A stretch of 64,000 nucleotides of DNA from Furcasterigmium furcatum (Eukaryota; Ascomycota; Sordariomycetes; Glomerellales; Plectosphaerellaceae). The notes below the pieces were generated by a model. That model worked only from the letters and a program-made list of their open reading frames with translations. It was not told where the DNA came from and did not search any database. The stretch's first letter is position 1. Each line of letters starts with the position of its first letter. The translations under genes and the position numbers were made by a program. The stretch covers positions 6,654,978-6,718,977 of the forward strand of contig BCIA01000001.1 of the NCBI GenBank assembly GCA_001599815.1, written 5' to 3'. Below, piece after piece: positions 32,359-42,987 of the stretch.

Positions 32359-33029
32359 ATGTCCGGCGAAGCATGGCTCTACCTCTTCGCGGTGTTGATC
32401 AACGCCGTGAACCTGTTCCTGCAGGTCTTCTTCACCATCATGTACAGCGACTTGGAATGGTGCGTGATCCCCTCGAGCCGGACGGCCCGGCAGCGGACAG
32501 AGAGCGCAGATGCATCCTGTGCTCCTCCGTGCCGTGGCTGTCGGGCCATGCCTTCTCTCTTCTCCGGACCCTGCTAACCAGAGCGCCCTCGCAGTGACTA
32601 CATCAACCCTATCGAGCTCTGCAACCGCCTGAACACCTACATCATCCCCGAGGCCGCCGTTCACGGATTCCTCACCTTCCTGTTCCTCATCAACGGATAC
32701 TGGCTGGCTCTGGTCCTCAACCTGCCTCTCCTGGCCTGGAACATCAAGAAGTATGGGCTGCTCCCAAACCCCGCACGCACACCGCACCGGACTGACACAA
32801 ACACCTCCCAGGATCGTCGAGAACACGCACCTGCTGGACGCGACCGAGATCTTCAGGAAGCTGAACATCCACAAGAAGGTAAACTCCCTACCCCCCTCCG
32901 CAGCAGACCCCCGGGCCGCTCGCTGACTCGTCGCAGGAATCCTTCATCAAGCTCGGCTTCCACCTACTCATGTTCTTCTTCTACCTCTACAGCATGATCG
33001 TCGCCCTCATCCGCGACGACACCAAATAA
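32359..33029 (+). CDS. ERV14: Cornichon-family ER cargo receptor Erv14
   Basis: COPII cargo receptor that exports transmembrane cargo from the ER. Exons 32359-32459, 32595-32750, 32812-32878, 32937-33029; 138 aa, the same length as yeast Erv14. Seen: three hydrophobic segments (LYLFAVLINAVNLFLQVFF; FLTFLFLINGYWLALVLNL; LGFHLLMFFFYLYSMIVALI), the cornichon signature MYSDLECDYINPIELCNRLN and the cytosolic loop ENTHLLDATEIFRKLNIHKKE. Introns are 135, 61 and 58 nt. Very confident. Confidence 0.95.
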
Positions 33030-33811
33030 GCGGCTCGCCTCCGCCCGCTTCACGAGGGCCGGCTTTCTCCGGGGGGAGGGACGGGCGGCGTCCGGTTCAT
33101 GTATCGATATGTATTCTCGCATGATGAACGGGGGCGTCTCCCGGACACCCGCCACGAAACGACAAGCCGCGGGCAAAACAACGGCTCCTCTTCTTTTGAC
33201 GCGCTTTGGGAGGTCTGCTTTCGAAGGACATGGGGGCGCTACGGGGCTACCTAGACTTTTGAGACTTGGGTCATGATACCAGGACGACGACGGCGAGTGA
33301 CGGGACGGGATGGGACAGGGCAGGACAGCGAGGGGGACGGCTTGTCGCGGGGTGCTCGAGAGCAGCGCCGCGGGGGCCTCGCTCGAGGAAGGGATCATTG
33401 TGTGATTGAGAGACGGGTTAACGATGCAAAGACCAATACCTTGTTGTACTGTTTTCCACTGCTGCTGCAGGCGGGTTGAGCTTGTCAGCGAGGCGCGGGG
33501 GTCATAGGTAATTGAGTAATGACAGCCACTTTCACTTAACTGGGTTCTGGGGAATAAATACGAGCGGCCCTCCTTCATATAGGCATTTATTTCCCCCGTG
33601 GTGACCCCGTTCGGACCCTGCGTCTCCGTGTCCATCAGCCCCGAAGCCCGGGAATCGACCTGCAGATGCGATCACGTGACCACCCGTCATCAGCGTGGTA
33701 ACTTTCTCTGCGGGCTCAAACTTCCAGGCGGCGCGAACATTTTGTACACAACGCGACCAGCAACACACGAAATCCCCGAAACGCCCCCCTCCCGATCCCG
33801 AGTCGCCCGCC
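33030..33811. other. Intergenic region between ERV14 and PRP17
   Basis: 782 bases: ERV14 3' flank (GC-rich) and the PRP17 promoter. Open frames on the minus strand have no family support. Confidence 0.5.
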
Positions 33812-35456
33812 ATGTCAGGCTTCGGCGACTACCCGCCGAACATGGCGCCCCAGGACGCCCTGATCGTCCGACAAGAAGCACAGCCGGACCACGCCGTGGT
33901 GCCGTATTCGGGCGAGGACTTGGCGCGACCGAAACTGGGCCCTGCGAACCCGTTCAAGGACGAGACGAACGTGATGAAGCGGAAGAACGTCCTCACGGGC
34001 ACTGCGGAGGAGACGTACGTGTCGGAACACACCTTCCGGAGCAAACACCGGGCCGTCGAGCGAAGGGGCGGGCCCGAGAGAGAGTACCAGACAGGCCTCG
34101 CCGTCAAGGAGGAGGCGGCGCGGATACGGGCCGGCAGAGAAGGCAGGGGCGATGCTTCCATCGTCGAAGGCGACGGCGCGTACGTCGGCCCCTGGGCCCA
34201 GTACAAGCGGGACGACTACGAGGTTGTGGGCGAGGACGAGGAGCTCGGATCCGACGTCGAATACATCGAGGTCACGGACGATGATGACGTCGTGGAAAGC
34301 GGCACGGTGCTGAGCGCCCCCAAGGCCGCGCTGGCGAGGCGGAAGGAGGTCGAAGAGCTCGGCGCGGAGACGACGACGTTCCACGGGTCGGAGGAGCGCG
34401 ACTACCAGGGGAGGACGTACATGCACGTGCCGCAGGACCTGGACGTCGACCTGCGCAAGGAGGTCGGCAGCATCGCCAACTTCATTCCCAAGAAGCAGAT
34501 CCACGCGTGGACGGACCACACCAAGGCCGTTACGGTCACGCGGTTCTTCCCCGACTCGGGCCACCTGCTGCTCTCCGGCTCGGCGGACACGACGGTCAAG
34601 ATCTGGGACGTATACCACTCGAGGGAGCTCCTGCGGACGTTCTCGGGCCACACCAAGGCCGTGTCGGACGCGACGTTCAACAACCGCGGCACGCAGTTCC
34701 TCTCGGCGAGCTTCGACCGGCAGATCAAGCTCTGGGACACGGAGACGGGCCAGTGCGTCAGCAAGTTCTCGACGGGCAAGACGCCGCACGTCGTGCGCTT
34801 CAACCCGACTGCGGAGCACGCCCACGAGTTTGTGGCGGGCATGTCGGACAAGAAGATCGTCCAGTGGGACACGCGCGCGGGCAACGAGATTGTCCAGGAA
34901 TACGGTACGTCCGCCCCCTCGTCGTCACGTGAAGACACCCCCAGGCTAACACGCTCCAGACCACCATCTCGCCGCCATCAACACCATCACCTTCGTCGAC
35001 GAGGGCCGCCGCTTCATGACCACCTCGGACGACAAGTCCCTCCGCGCGTGGGATTACAACATCCCCGTGCCCATCAAGTACATCGCCGAGTCGGACATGT
35101 ACCCGATGACGCGGGCGGCGGCGCACCCGAGCGGCAAGTACGTGGCGTACCAGAGCTCGGACAACCAGGTGGTCGTGTACGGCGCCAACGAGAAGTTCCG
35201 GCAGAACCGCAAGAAGTCGTACCGCGGCCACAACAACGCCGGCACGGCCATCGACATCGCCGTCAGCTACGACGGGCAGTTCCTCGCCAGCGGCGACACG
35301 GCCGGGTACATCGCCTTCTGGGACTGGAAGACGTGCAAGATGTACCACAAGCTCAGGGCCGGCGACCAGGCCGTCACGTGCGTCGCGTGGCACCCGCAGG
35401 AGACGAGCAAGTTCGTGTCCGCGGGCATGGACGGGGAGATCAGGTACTGGGATTAG
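33812..35456 (+). CDS. PRP17: Pre-mRNA splicing factor Prp17/Cdc40, WD40
   Basis: Spliceosomal WD40 protein acting at the second catalytic step. Exon 1 33812-34904, intron 34905-34959 (55 nt), exon 2 34960-35456, 529 aa. Seen: the conserved N-terminal part with GPANPFKDE, VLTGTAEETYVSEHTFRSKHR, GPWAQYKRDDYE and FHGSEERDYQGRTYMHVPQD, and IPKKQIHAWTDHTKAVT. Then seven WD-type repeats follow (SADTTVKIWD, SFDRQIKLWD, KKIVQWD, DKSLRAWD, a degenerate fifth, GYIAFWDW, GEIRYWD). The ATG chosen opens the conserved SGFGDYPPN start. Confidence 0.93.
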
Positions 35457-35971
35457 GCGGGGCTTGCTTCACTGGCCTCATCGGGCTGAGGCTCGATTTG
35501 CATTGTTTGGCGTTGAGGATTGGGTTGTACAGGCTACTAGATCATGCATGGGACGGATCGTCCGAATGGAAAAGCAGTGTTCTTTTCGCACGTGGGCTGT
35601 CAACACTCATGAATGTGGTAAAGGTCCAGCCCCCTGGAGAGAGACCCAATAGCCAACCTGACTTGAAGCCCAGTTTCAGCATACAGTTTCATCGATACTA
35701 AACTAGCACGTTGGCCTTGATATCGACGCACTATCTGGTATGTGGAACTGTATGAATGCATTTTCTACGGGAAAACAGGGGGAAAACAACTCTCGCCTCA
35801 CGTATACGACATCAACAATATCCATAGCAAGAACGCCGCCACCCACCACCAACCTCTACTCCGGAGAAGACCTCCAACCTTTGCTAACAGACCAACGCCC
35901 CACCGTCCGTCCGTCCACAAGGGAGCAGAACAGCAACAGCGAGACGGGGATCAAACGCGCAAATCCTGACA
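35457..35971. other. Intergenic region, tail to tail
   Basis: 515 bases between convergent genes. 3' flanks; nothing recognised. Confidence 0.5.
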
Positions 35972-37111
35972 TCACGGCCTGAACTTCGTCTTCTTATATG
36001 GGCGAGGGGGCTCCTCGATGTCGGTCTCCTCTCGGTCGGGATCGGAGTCTGACCCGGACCCAGACTCGGACCCGGGCGGGGACGGGGTCGTGGACCGGAC
36101 CCTCTTCCTCCCCTTTTGAGAGGGCGCCACCTTTCTAACAGGCGCACGCTTAGGGGGGGCCGCCTTCTGCTCCTCCTCCTCTTCCTCGTCCTCGTCCTCG
36201 TCCTCCTCTGATTCCTCGTCATCATCGGGCACGATGGGAGCAACAGGAGTAACAGGAGTGGCAGGGGGCGTGTCCTTATGGGCACGCGGGCTCCGACGCC
36301 AGCCGAGTTGCAGAGGAGGGGGCTTCAGTGTCTTGGCCGTGGAAACGCCCTTGGGCTGGGGAGTAGCCTTAGGCTTAGGAGCAGGGGCAGCCTTGGCCTT
36401 GGGAGTAGCCTTGGGCGGAGGCGCCTTGCTGACCTTTGGCCCCTTGGTGGTCTTTTTGGGCGGGGGCGGCGAGGGCATATCGGGCGTGCCAGGCGCGTCG
36501 CCCAGGGCGTCAATGTCATCAATGTCGTCGTTGGCGCCATTCACCACACCAGGCGCCCCATCCTGGGAGTCAATGTCATCGATGTAGCCGTCGGCGCCAA
36601 TGTCCTCATCAGTGTCGATCTCCGAGTCGGAATCAGTGTTCGCAGGGGCGGCGGCCTCTTTCGCCTTGCGGATCCTCTCCTCCCAGGGCTGGATCACGAT
36701 GGGGCGGTTCTTCCTGATGACGGAGAGGATGGTGAGGAGGTGCTCGGCACGCTCTTGCCACGCGTCGTCGTCCTTGATGCGGCGGTTGCTGAACTTGCGG
36801 TCCTGGAGCGCCGGCCAGAAGGCGAGGACCACTTGGTAGAGCACCCTCTCGACCTCCAGGATGCGCTCGATGTCCTTGAGCGTGGGGTCGCCGGGGTTCG
36901 CTGTTCCACGGGTGGTTAGCGACGGGGCACATGGGAGAGTCCGGGTTCAGGTGCGGTGCATCATACTCTTTGGAAGGGGCCCGGGGCGGGTTGCCATGAG
37001 CTTGTTCGAGTCGATCTTGGGGAGCTTCAGGGCCTCGATCGACGTGAACAAGTCCGCATATTTGGACGGATGCGCCCCATCCTTGGGCGGAGGTGCTGCA
37101 GTTCGAACCAT
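35972..37111 (-). CDS. Hypothetical disordered, highly charged protein
   Basis: Function unknown; probably nuclear from its composition. Exon 1 37111-36967, intron 36966-36901 (66 nt), exon 2 36900-35972, 357 aa. Seen: an ordered N-terminal part of about 150 residues (KYADLFTSIEALKLPKID, then across the splice TNPGDPTLKDIERILEVERVLYQV, FWPALQDRKF, ILSVIRKNRPIVIQPWEERI). After that come acidic repeats (DDIDSQDGAPG, DDIDALGDAPG), a Pro/Lys/Ala-rich stretch, a long Glu/Asp run and basic blocks with RKVAPSQKGRKRVR, ending PYKKTKFRP. The splice joins two frames smoothly. I do not recognise the family. Confidence 0.72.
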
Positions 37112-37446
37112 TTCGACTGATATTGGAGATCAAATGCGAACACGTGAAGAGGCCGGGTCGAGAGGAAGGTACTCAGAGATCACGATGGCGCTGAGCTGTA
37201 GAGATCCCAGCCCGAGGCCAGGGGAGAATACCCAGTCTGAAATAAGTACGCAACTCGACCTGTATTAGACAAAGGCTGTGCTCTTCGAGGCGCAACGCGC
37301 TTGCATACAAAGAATTGCCAAGCGGCCTGCCCTACCCTCCCTCTGTGAGACTCAAAGAAAGGGGGATAAAAGGCGCGTTGTTCCACGGTTCTACAATGAG
37401 GCCCCAACGGCTCAAGAGAGCTTTGGCGTGCGTGACAACTACCCGT
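37112..37446. other. Intergenic region
   Basis: 335 bases between two minus-strand genes; promoter of the hypothetical protein and 3' flank of the agmatinase gene. Nothing seen. Confidence 0.5.
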
Positions 37447-39032
37447 CTACGAGGAAGCGTCCGCTTTGGACTTGACGGGGGTCAGAACCATCAAGTCCAG
37501 AAGGCTGTAAGCCACCTCCGCGGCCGCCAGCACCGTGATCTCCCCGTTCGTGTCGTATGCCGGGGCGACCTCGACCACGTCCGCGCCCACAATGGGCAGT
37601 CCCTCGAGCGCATCCAGGACGGCCAGGAGCTCCCTTGTGGACCAGCCACCCGGCTCGGCGGTGCCGGTTCCTGTTGAAACGGTCAGACGGGTTCTTTGTC
37701 ACCAGGGGAGTACGGTTGTGGGCTTGCCTGGGGCGTATGCGGGATCGAGCACGTCAATGTCCACGCTGATGTATACCTTGGAGTCGCCGACGCGGTCTCG
37801 GATCTTGGAGGCGAGCCCCTGGACGCCCAGCTTGTCGAGGTCGCGGGCGGTAACGATCTCGAAACCGCACCGGATGTCGTTGCGGAGGTCGCCCTTGCGG
37901 CGGATGATGGGTGCCCGGATGCCGGCGTGGACGGATGAGTTGAGAATGAGATGCTGTGGGAGGTCATCAGACAGGAGGTTCATCCGAGATATGGATAATT
38001 CTCACTTCTTCGTGTGCGATGTGAAGGAATGTCCCGTGGTTCAGCGCCCTAGATGCGGTCAGCAGACACCCAAAGGCACGAGACGTGTTACTTACGCATA
38101 GTCTGAGATATCGCCGCCTGGTACCAGTTAGTTGAGGCCTACAATAACTCCCTGTAGCACAGAATTAACTCACCCAGAACGGCAGGATCCCACGTATCTG
38201 CAGCATCAAGTCAGCATCTCCTCACAAGCCCTCTTCCTCGACATTCATCATACCAATATGGCTGTCGAAGTGAATAACCGACACCGGCCCCCATTTCTCA
38301 TACGTCGATCTCAGCGCCGACAGCGTCGTGGTATGATCCCCGCCCAGCGTCAGGATCCTCGGGGTGCTCGACACGGAGGCATTCGCCGCCGGCCGTCCAG
38401 CCACGACCTTTGTCGCCCGCGTCAGCCAGCCGCATTCCACCCGGGGCCTCGCGGCACAAAGAAACTTACCCTGTGAGCTTTGTCGAGCCTCTCAAGGGCG
38501 ACCTTGTTGTCCAGCCATGTCAGGTGGGCATCGCCGCAGTCGACAATGGTCGCCCAGCTGGCGAACGGGTTGCGATCTCATGCGGCGGTCAGCTGACGTC
38601 CCGGGAGACTGCCGGTGGAAAGGGTGGACCTGCCGGTGTAGATGCTCCATCCGGGCCCCTTGCGCTCGCTTCCTTTCCTGATGCCGTTGGGGCCGAATCT
38701 GGCGCCGGGGCGGCCGGTCGTCGTCTGAGAGGGGCGAGTTGGTCAGTGCTGGATCTCGACATGGGCTGATTGCCCTGAGAACGAGGCCGGCTTACGGTAT
38801 CGTGTGGCGCGCCGATGATGGCGATGTCGTAGAGGTTGTCCTTGCTGTCGGCGTCCGAGTAGCAATTGACATATCGGGTGTGTGCAAAGGTGCTGATGCC
38901 GTAGTAGTAGCCGCTGTCAACGAAGTCCATGTCATCCTTGGAGTTGAGGACCGTTTGGTCTGGGTGAGGATGAAGCTGGGCGGCCACGGCCTGCTGCAGC
39001 AGCAACGTCAAAGCAATGTCCGTGAGATGCAT
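37447..39032 (-). CDS. Secreted agmatinase-like ureohydrolase, nine exons, two GC-AG introns
   Basis: Mn-dependent ureohydrolase, probably agmatine to putrescine plus urea. Exons: 39032-38796, 38724-38634, 38576-38470, 38407-38254, 38197-38174, 38117-38096, 38048-38006, 37953-37728, 37670-37447 (375 aa). Seen: signal peptide MHLTDIALTLLLQQAVAA, then IIGAPHDTTTTGRPGARFGP, SWATIVDCGD, the metal sites GGDHTTT, FDSHIDTWDP and SVDIDVLDPAYAPGTGTAEPGG, and GADVVEVAP. Introns are 47-71 nt. Introns 2 (38633-38577) and 8 (37727-37671) need GC donors to keep frame and conserved spacing; intron 8 has the standard AG-GCAAGC donor and intron 2 has a good CTGAC branch. Metal ligands are intact, so it should be active. 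Agmatinase versus another ureohydrolase is family inference. Confidence 0.85.
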
Positions 39033-39438
39033 TCTCAATCAGGGATACTTGAACTCGGTGAAGTAACTGAAGTTGGCTCACAGGTGTGAGTGATGTGAGT
39101 GAAACAGGGGTGGCTTTTGGTCCATGTCTGGATCCGGAAACAGGTGGGACCTCACCCGGCGGACACACACCGACTTACACCGAGCGAGCGATGAGGAAAA
39201 GTAAAGCCAACTTTGGTGTGTAAGTACATACAATTGAGAGGAATTCATACGTCATCAGGAGCAGGGTCAAGAACAATTTTTTTCTTTTTCTTAAGAAGGA
39301 AACCAGCGCTTGAGTCTTTTCCTCTGAGAAGGACGGATCCTCTCACATCTCATGTGGAAGGGGGAACGCAAGCGAGACCAGTGTCATCAATTGTCATTTA
39401 TTTCATTTAACAGCCCGGCTACAGCCTGACGGCTTCTC
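39033..39438. other. Intergenic region
   Basis: 406 bases: agmatinase promoter and, at the right end, the flank after the second stop of the flavodoxin gene. An A/T tract with TTTTTTTCTTTTTC lies at about 39277-39291. Confidence 0.5.
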
Positions 39439-39642
39439 TCATAGTACTACGCATTTGGACGGCAGACCGCACGGGCCGCCCTCCTTGTCGTCCTCCTCGT
39501 CCGTCCGTCGCCGCTGGGCATCGCCCTTAGCAGCTCCAGCAGTCGCAGATGTGCCCCCGGGGGCGGCGGCGCTCGTAGCTTGAGCGCCGTTGCCCTCCCC
39601 GTTGGCCTTCGCCTCTCCCTCAGCGGGCTTCTGACCATCTAG
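39439..39642 (-). other. In-frame C-terminal extension reached by UGA readthrough, ends in CaaX box
   Basis: Directly after the TGA of the flavodoxin frame (39645-39643), the same frame is open for 67 codons to TGA at 39441-39439. It reads LDGQKPAEGEAKANGEG, an Ala/Gly/Thr linker, a charged stretch with DEEDDKEGG, and ends PCGLPSKCVVL. The last four residues are a CaaX box whose final Leu favours geranylgeranylation, and a second Cys six residues upstream of the CaaX Cys could be palmitoylated. Whether it is translated is not shown; the reading frame, the composition of a flexible tether and the precise CaaX end are what I see. Confidence 0.6.
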
Positions 39643-39645
39643 TCA
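39639..39645 (-). promoter_or_regulatory. UGA-CUAG stop codon readthrough context
   Basis: On the minus strand the stop is TGA followed immediately by CTAG. UGA CUA(G) is the best-known high-efficiency readthrough context in fungi and animals, used for example for hidden peroxisomal forms of fungal glycolytic enzymes. Here it sits between a complete flavodoxin domain and the CaaX-ended extension. Confidence 0.6.
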
Positions 39646-40529
39646 TCCGAAGTGCTTGAGGGCGGTCTTGTAGAACTCCTCGCCCTGGATCTCGGCGATC
39701 GCGATCTCCTTGGCGGTGGGCTGGCGGGAGCCGTCGGCGCCGGCGAAGGTGCCGGCGCCCCAGGGGGAGCCGCCGTGGACCTCGGAGAGGTCGGCCATCT
39801 GGGGGAAGGCCTTGGCGTAGCCGAAGGGGACGTAGATGATGCCGTGGTGGGCGAAGGTGGACATGGCGGCGAGGGCGGTGGACTCCTGGCCGCCGCCGAG
39901 GGTGCCGGTGGAGATGAAGACGCCGGCGAGCTTGCCCCAGAAGCCGCCCGTGGACCACTGCTTGCCGGTCTTGTCCCAGAAGGTCTTCCACTGGGCGGGG
40001 AAGTTGCCGTAGCGCGTGGGGATGCCGAGCAGGAAGGCGTCGTAGCCCTCGAGGGTGGCGGGGTCGTCGAGCGTGGGCACGTCGGCGGCCTTGGGGGGCG
40101 CGCCCATCTTGGAGAGGACCTCCTCGCCGAGGGTCTCGGGGAGCTGGTAGAGGTCGGCGGTGCCGCCGGCCTTCTCGATGCCCCTCTTCTCGGCCTCGGC
40201 GACGGCCTTGATGTGGCCGTACATGGAGTACTGCGGCGCATTGAGTCAGCACCTAATCTTAGTCCTCACAGATCCGCGGATGCAGTGCAGAGAGTGTGGC
40301 CCCAAAACGGGAAACCTGCAGGCGGCTAATCGCGCATGCGGAGTTCCGCAGGGGTAGTTCGTGGGAAGCCAGATGAGAGAGCCGAGCAAGGAGGAGAGGA
40401 GGGTGAGTTTCTCCGTGTCCATGAGGACATGCCCAGAAGCGAGATGTGTAGATGTGTGTAGAGGTGTTGTAGTGCATGGAGGGGAGAGGGGAGGGGTGAG
40501 CATACGTAGACGATAGCGACCTTGACCAT
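39643..40529 (-). CDS. WrbA/Pst2/Ycp4-type flavodoxin, NAD(P)H:quinone oxidoreductase
   Basis: FMN-dependent quinone reductase protecting membranes from oxidative stress. Exon 1 40529-40506 (MVKVAIVY), intron 40505-40231 (275 nt, long for this genome), exon 2 40230-39643; 203 aa to the first stop. Seen: the FMN phosphate loop YYSMYGHIK, then PTRYGNFPAQWKTFWDKTG, the isoalloxazine-binding STGTLGGGQESTALAAMSTFAHHGIIYVP and HGGSPWGAGTFAG, ending GEEFYKTALKHFG. This is a complete family domain. The stop is UGA-CUAG and the frame continues 67 codons to a CaaX box (separate entries). Yeast and other fungal relatives of Ycp4 type are membrane-anchored at their C-terminus as far as I recall, so the extension fits the family. 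Confidence 0.9.
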
Positions 40530-41640
40530 CTTGAGTTCGAGGCTGTGGCCTGGATGGAGTCTGAGTGGAAGTTGAGAGAGTTGAGAGAGGAAGATGAAAG
40601 ACGAGAGGAAAGGTTAGGAGGGGAGAGGAGGGTGAAGGCGCAACTCGGTACTTATATGATCCATTGGGAGGTTAAGGGAGCTCGCACTCGCATGCCAGGG
40701 GTCCTCCATGTCCTCCACTGCGCTGCTGCTCGGTGCTTGCATCCATCATACGAGGGCCGGCCGAAGCTTGCTGCATCATCAATGACACTAGCATTATTAT
40801 TAGGCACGGTACCTCGAGCTTGCGGCACGCTACGCCCGTCCGCCTGTCACCCTCATGTCTCGGCCGTTCAAGTCGGCGGGACCACCGGCCGGTTCCAATG
40901 CGAGACCCCTGGGGGTCCCATTGGCGGAGGGGGGAGTGATCATGATTGTCTTGATTCGGCGCGAACGAAGCGTTATGTTGCAGGACACCCTGCTACTCGT
41001 TTCTCTCGTTTGACACGCGCGTTGTGTGACGGTCAGTGGGTGGTGAACCTGGTATGATCGGAGCTCGGGAGCTTCAGGGAGCGAGCATTGAATGCCCGCA
41101 CCAAAGTTACCTTAGCTGCTTAGCTGCTCGCGGTCATGGTGGGGTCAGGTCCCGGAGGGAGCGGGGCAGCCGGGAGGGGAATGATTTGAGAATGAGCTCT
41201 GTAGCCGCGCGGGCGTCTGGGGGTGCTGAATAAGGGCTTAGAGCTCCTTAGCTAACATGACCTCATCTGTTAGCAAGCACCACCGTCCGTTCCTTCACCT
41301 CACCCTCGTCCCGTCCTCTGCCCCTCTTCCCCTCCGTGTCTCGTCCCAGCCGTCGATCGACTGCCCACTTGATGTGTTCTAGCCCGTTCGGGCGGCTCCC
41401 TGCGCACGGGCTGCTCTGCTCAGGGGTACCACCATCAGTCAACCTTTTGTCACCATACCTCAGCGTGAATCAGCAACCACGATATCCACAAGGCACACAT
41501 CGACATGTCTGGCCAAGCCCGGCCGCATCACCCGGCTGCTAGCCTGAAGCAGCCTCGCCGGCGCAGATACGCGGGCAGGGGACTCATCCTCTCTACTCCG
41601 TGTCTCATTCATTATCTTTCTCTCTACGGCCTCTCGCCTA
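40530..41640. other. Intergenic region
   Basis: 1.1 kb between two minus-strand genes. Purine-rich on the plus strand just upstream of the flavodoxin start (40540-40640), that is CT-rich in its sense. No gene, repeat or RNA seen. Confidence 0.5.
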
Positions 41641-42987
41641 CTACTTCCACACGCCGTCCGCCCCGAGCGCCCTCAGCTGGAACATCTTGGCCACGCCGAA
41701 GCTCACACCGCTCAGCGCCAGGGCCGCCGCTCCGTACCCGATCGTCGCCAGCCAGCTGCCCCGCGAGAAGTCCCCGACGATGGACCCCGCGATGGGCGGC
41801 CCGCACAGCAGCGTCAGCCCGGCCACGAACGTGAGCATCCCCAGCCGCGTGCCGACCCTGCTCATGTCCGGCGTGAGCTTGACCACCACCGTCGGCGTCA
41901 TGCTCACGACACCGCCAGAGAAGAGCCCGTACAGCAGCGCGAACACAACCAGCCCGCCGAAGCTCGTGATCCCCAGCCACCCGAACATGAGGACCGCCGA
42001 CGACACAGTCACCGCCAGCATGATGTTTAGCGCCCCCAGCTTGTCTGCGAGGTAGTTCGGCAGCACGCGCCCCGGCACGCTGCCCGCGTTGAGCAGCGTG
42101 ACGAAGTACGGCGAGAAGCTCGCCGGCCCGATGCTGCCCGACACGGCGAACAGCTGGATGTAGAAGAAGGCCACGTACAGCGTCAGGAACCCGAAGAACG
42201 ACCCCAGCATGATGAAGCAGTACGTCGTGTCGCGGAACGCCGATCGGTCGACGAGGGACCGCTTCTGCCCGGACGCCGGGATCCTCGTGCGCAGGAAGAC
42301 CGCCGGGATGATCGAGAGGACGAGCAGGACGAACGCGATCACGCGGCACGCCCAGCCGAACCCAATGCGGGGCTCCAGCTGCGCGAAGATGATGGGGAAG
42401 ACAATCCCCGCGAGCGGCGAGCCCGTCGACGATATGCCCATGACCAAGGCCCGGCGGCGGTTGAAGTACTGCGCCAGGACTGCCGTCGACGGTAAGAAGG
42501 TGAGACCGCAGCCGATGCCGATGCAGATGCCCTGGGCGAGGACGATGTGCCAGAACTCCGTGGCCAGGGACGTCATGAACTGCCCGAAGATGATGAGGAA
42601 CATGCCGACCAGGAGCAGGTGCCTGAAGTAGCCGGCGTCGTAGAGCGGCCCCGAGATGGAGCCCACCATCATGAGCAGCGCGCCCTGTAGCGAGCCGACC
42701 CAGGATATGGACGACGAGCTGACGCCCGGCAGGAGCTCGTTCTCGTAGTACGTCTGGAATACGCCGAACGTGTTGACCAGGCCCCACGTGTCGACGAGGA
42801 CCACCCACGACCCGAGCACCTGGAGCCAGGCGTTGAGTCCGCCCTCCGGGATCTCGTCCGGCGCGGCCGGCGGCGTCGGACCGGCCAGCGTCGGGGGTGC
42901 CGTCCCATCACCGGCGGCGGGGTTTGGCTGGCCGTCCCCCTGTTTTTCGGGGTCCGAATGGTCGCTCGTTGAGGTTGACATCGCCAT
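41641..42987 (-). CDS. MFS monocarboxylate-type transporter
   Basis: Twelve-helix major facilitator of the fungal MCT/Mch group (monocarboxylates, riboflavin or related solutes). Intronless, 448 aa. Seen: a Pro/Ala-rich cytosolic N-terminus of about 45 residues, then EGGLNAWLQVLGSWVVLVDTWGLVNTFGVFQ, the hallmark first helix of this group, ISWVGSLQ, GISSTGSPLAGIVFP and the loop ASGQKRSLVDRSAFRD. Further blocks are LLNAGSVPGRVLPNYLADKLG and GVVSMTPTVVVKL. Substrate cannot be read from sequence. The start gives the expected short N-terminal tail. Confidence 0.87.
   Translation of the reverse strand: MAMSTSTSDHSDPEKQGDGQPNPAAGDGTAPPTLAGPTPPAAPDEIPEGGLNAWLQVLGSWVVLVDTWGLVNTFGVFQTYYENELLPGVSSSSISWVGSLQGALLMMVGSISGPLYDAGYFRHLLLVGMFLIIFGQFMTSLATEFWHIVLAQGICIGIGCGLTFLPSTAVLAQYFNRRRALVMGISSTGSPLAGIVFPIIFAQLEPRIGFGWACRVIAFVLLVLSIIPAVFLRTRIPASGQKRSLVDRSAFRDTTYCFIMLGSFFGFLTLYVAFFYIQLFAVSGSIGPASFSPYFVTLLNAGSVPGRVLPNYLADKLGALNIMLAVTVSSAVLMFGWLGITSFGGLVVFALLYGLFSGGVVSMTPTVVVKLTPDMSRVGTRLGMLTFVAGLTLLCGPPIAGSIVGDFSRGSWLATIGYGAAALALSGVSFGVAKMFQLRALGADGVWK

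Noticed and set aside
32360..32874. Large minus-strand frame opposite ERV14
   Set aside because: Spans exons and introns of ERV14 on the other strand with no motif; shadow frame.
39643..39700. An intron removing the flavodoxin stop codon
   Set aside because: The only available GT-AG pair would be under 40 nt and would delete the conserved EFYKTALKHFG end of the domain; no plausible branch site.
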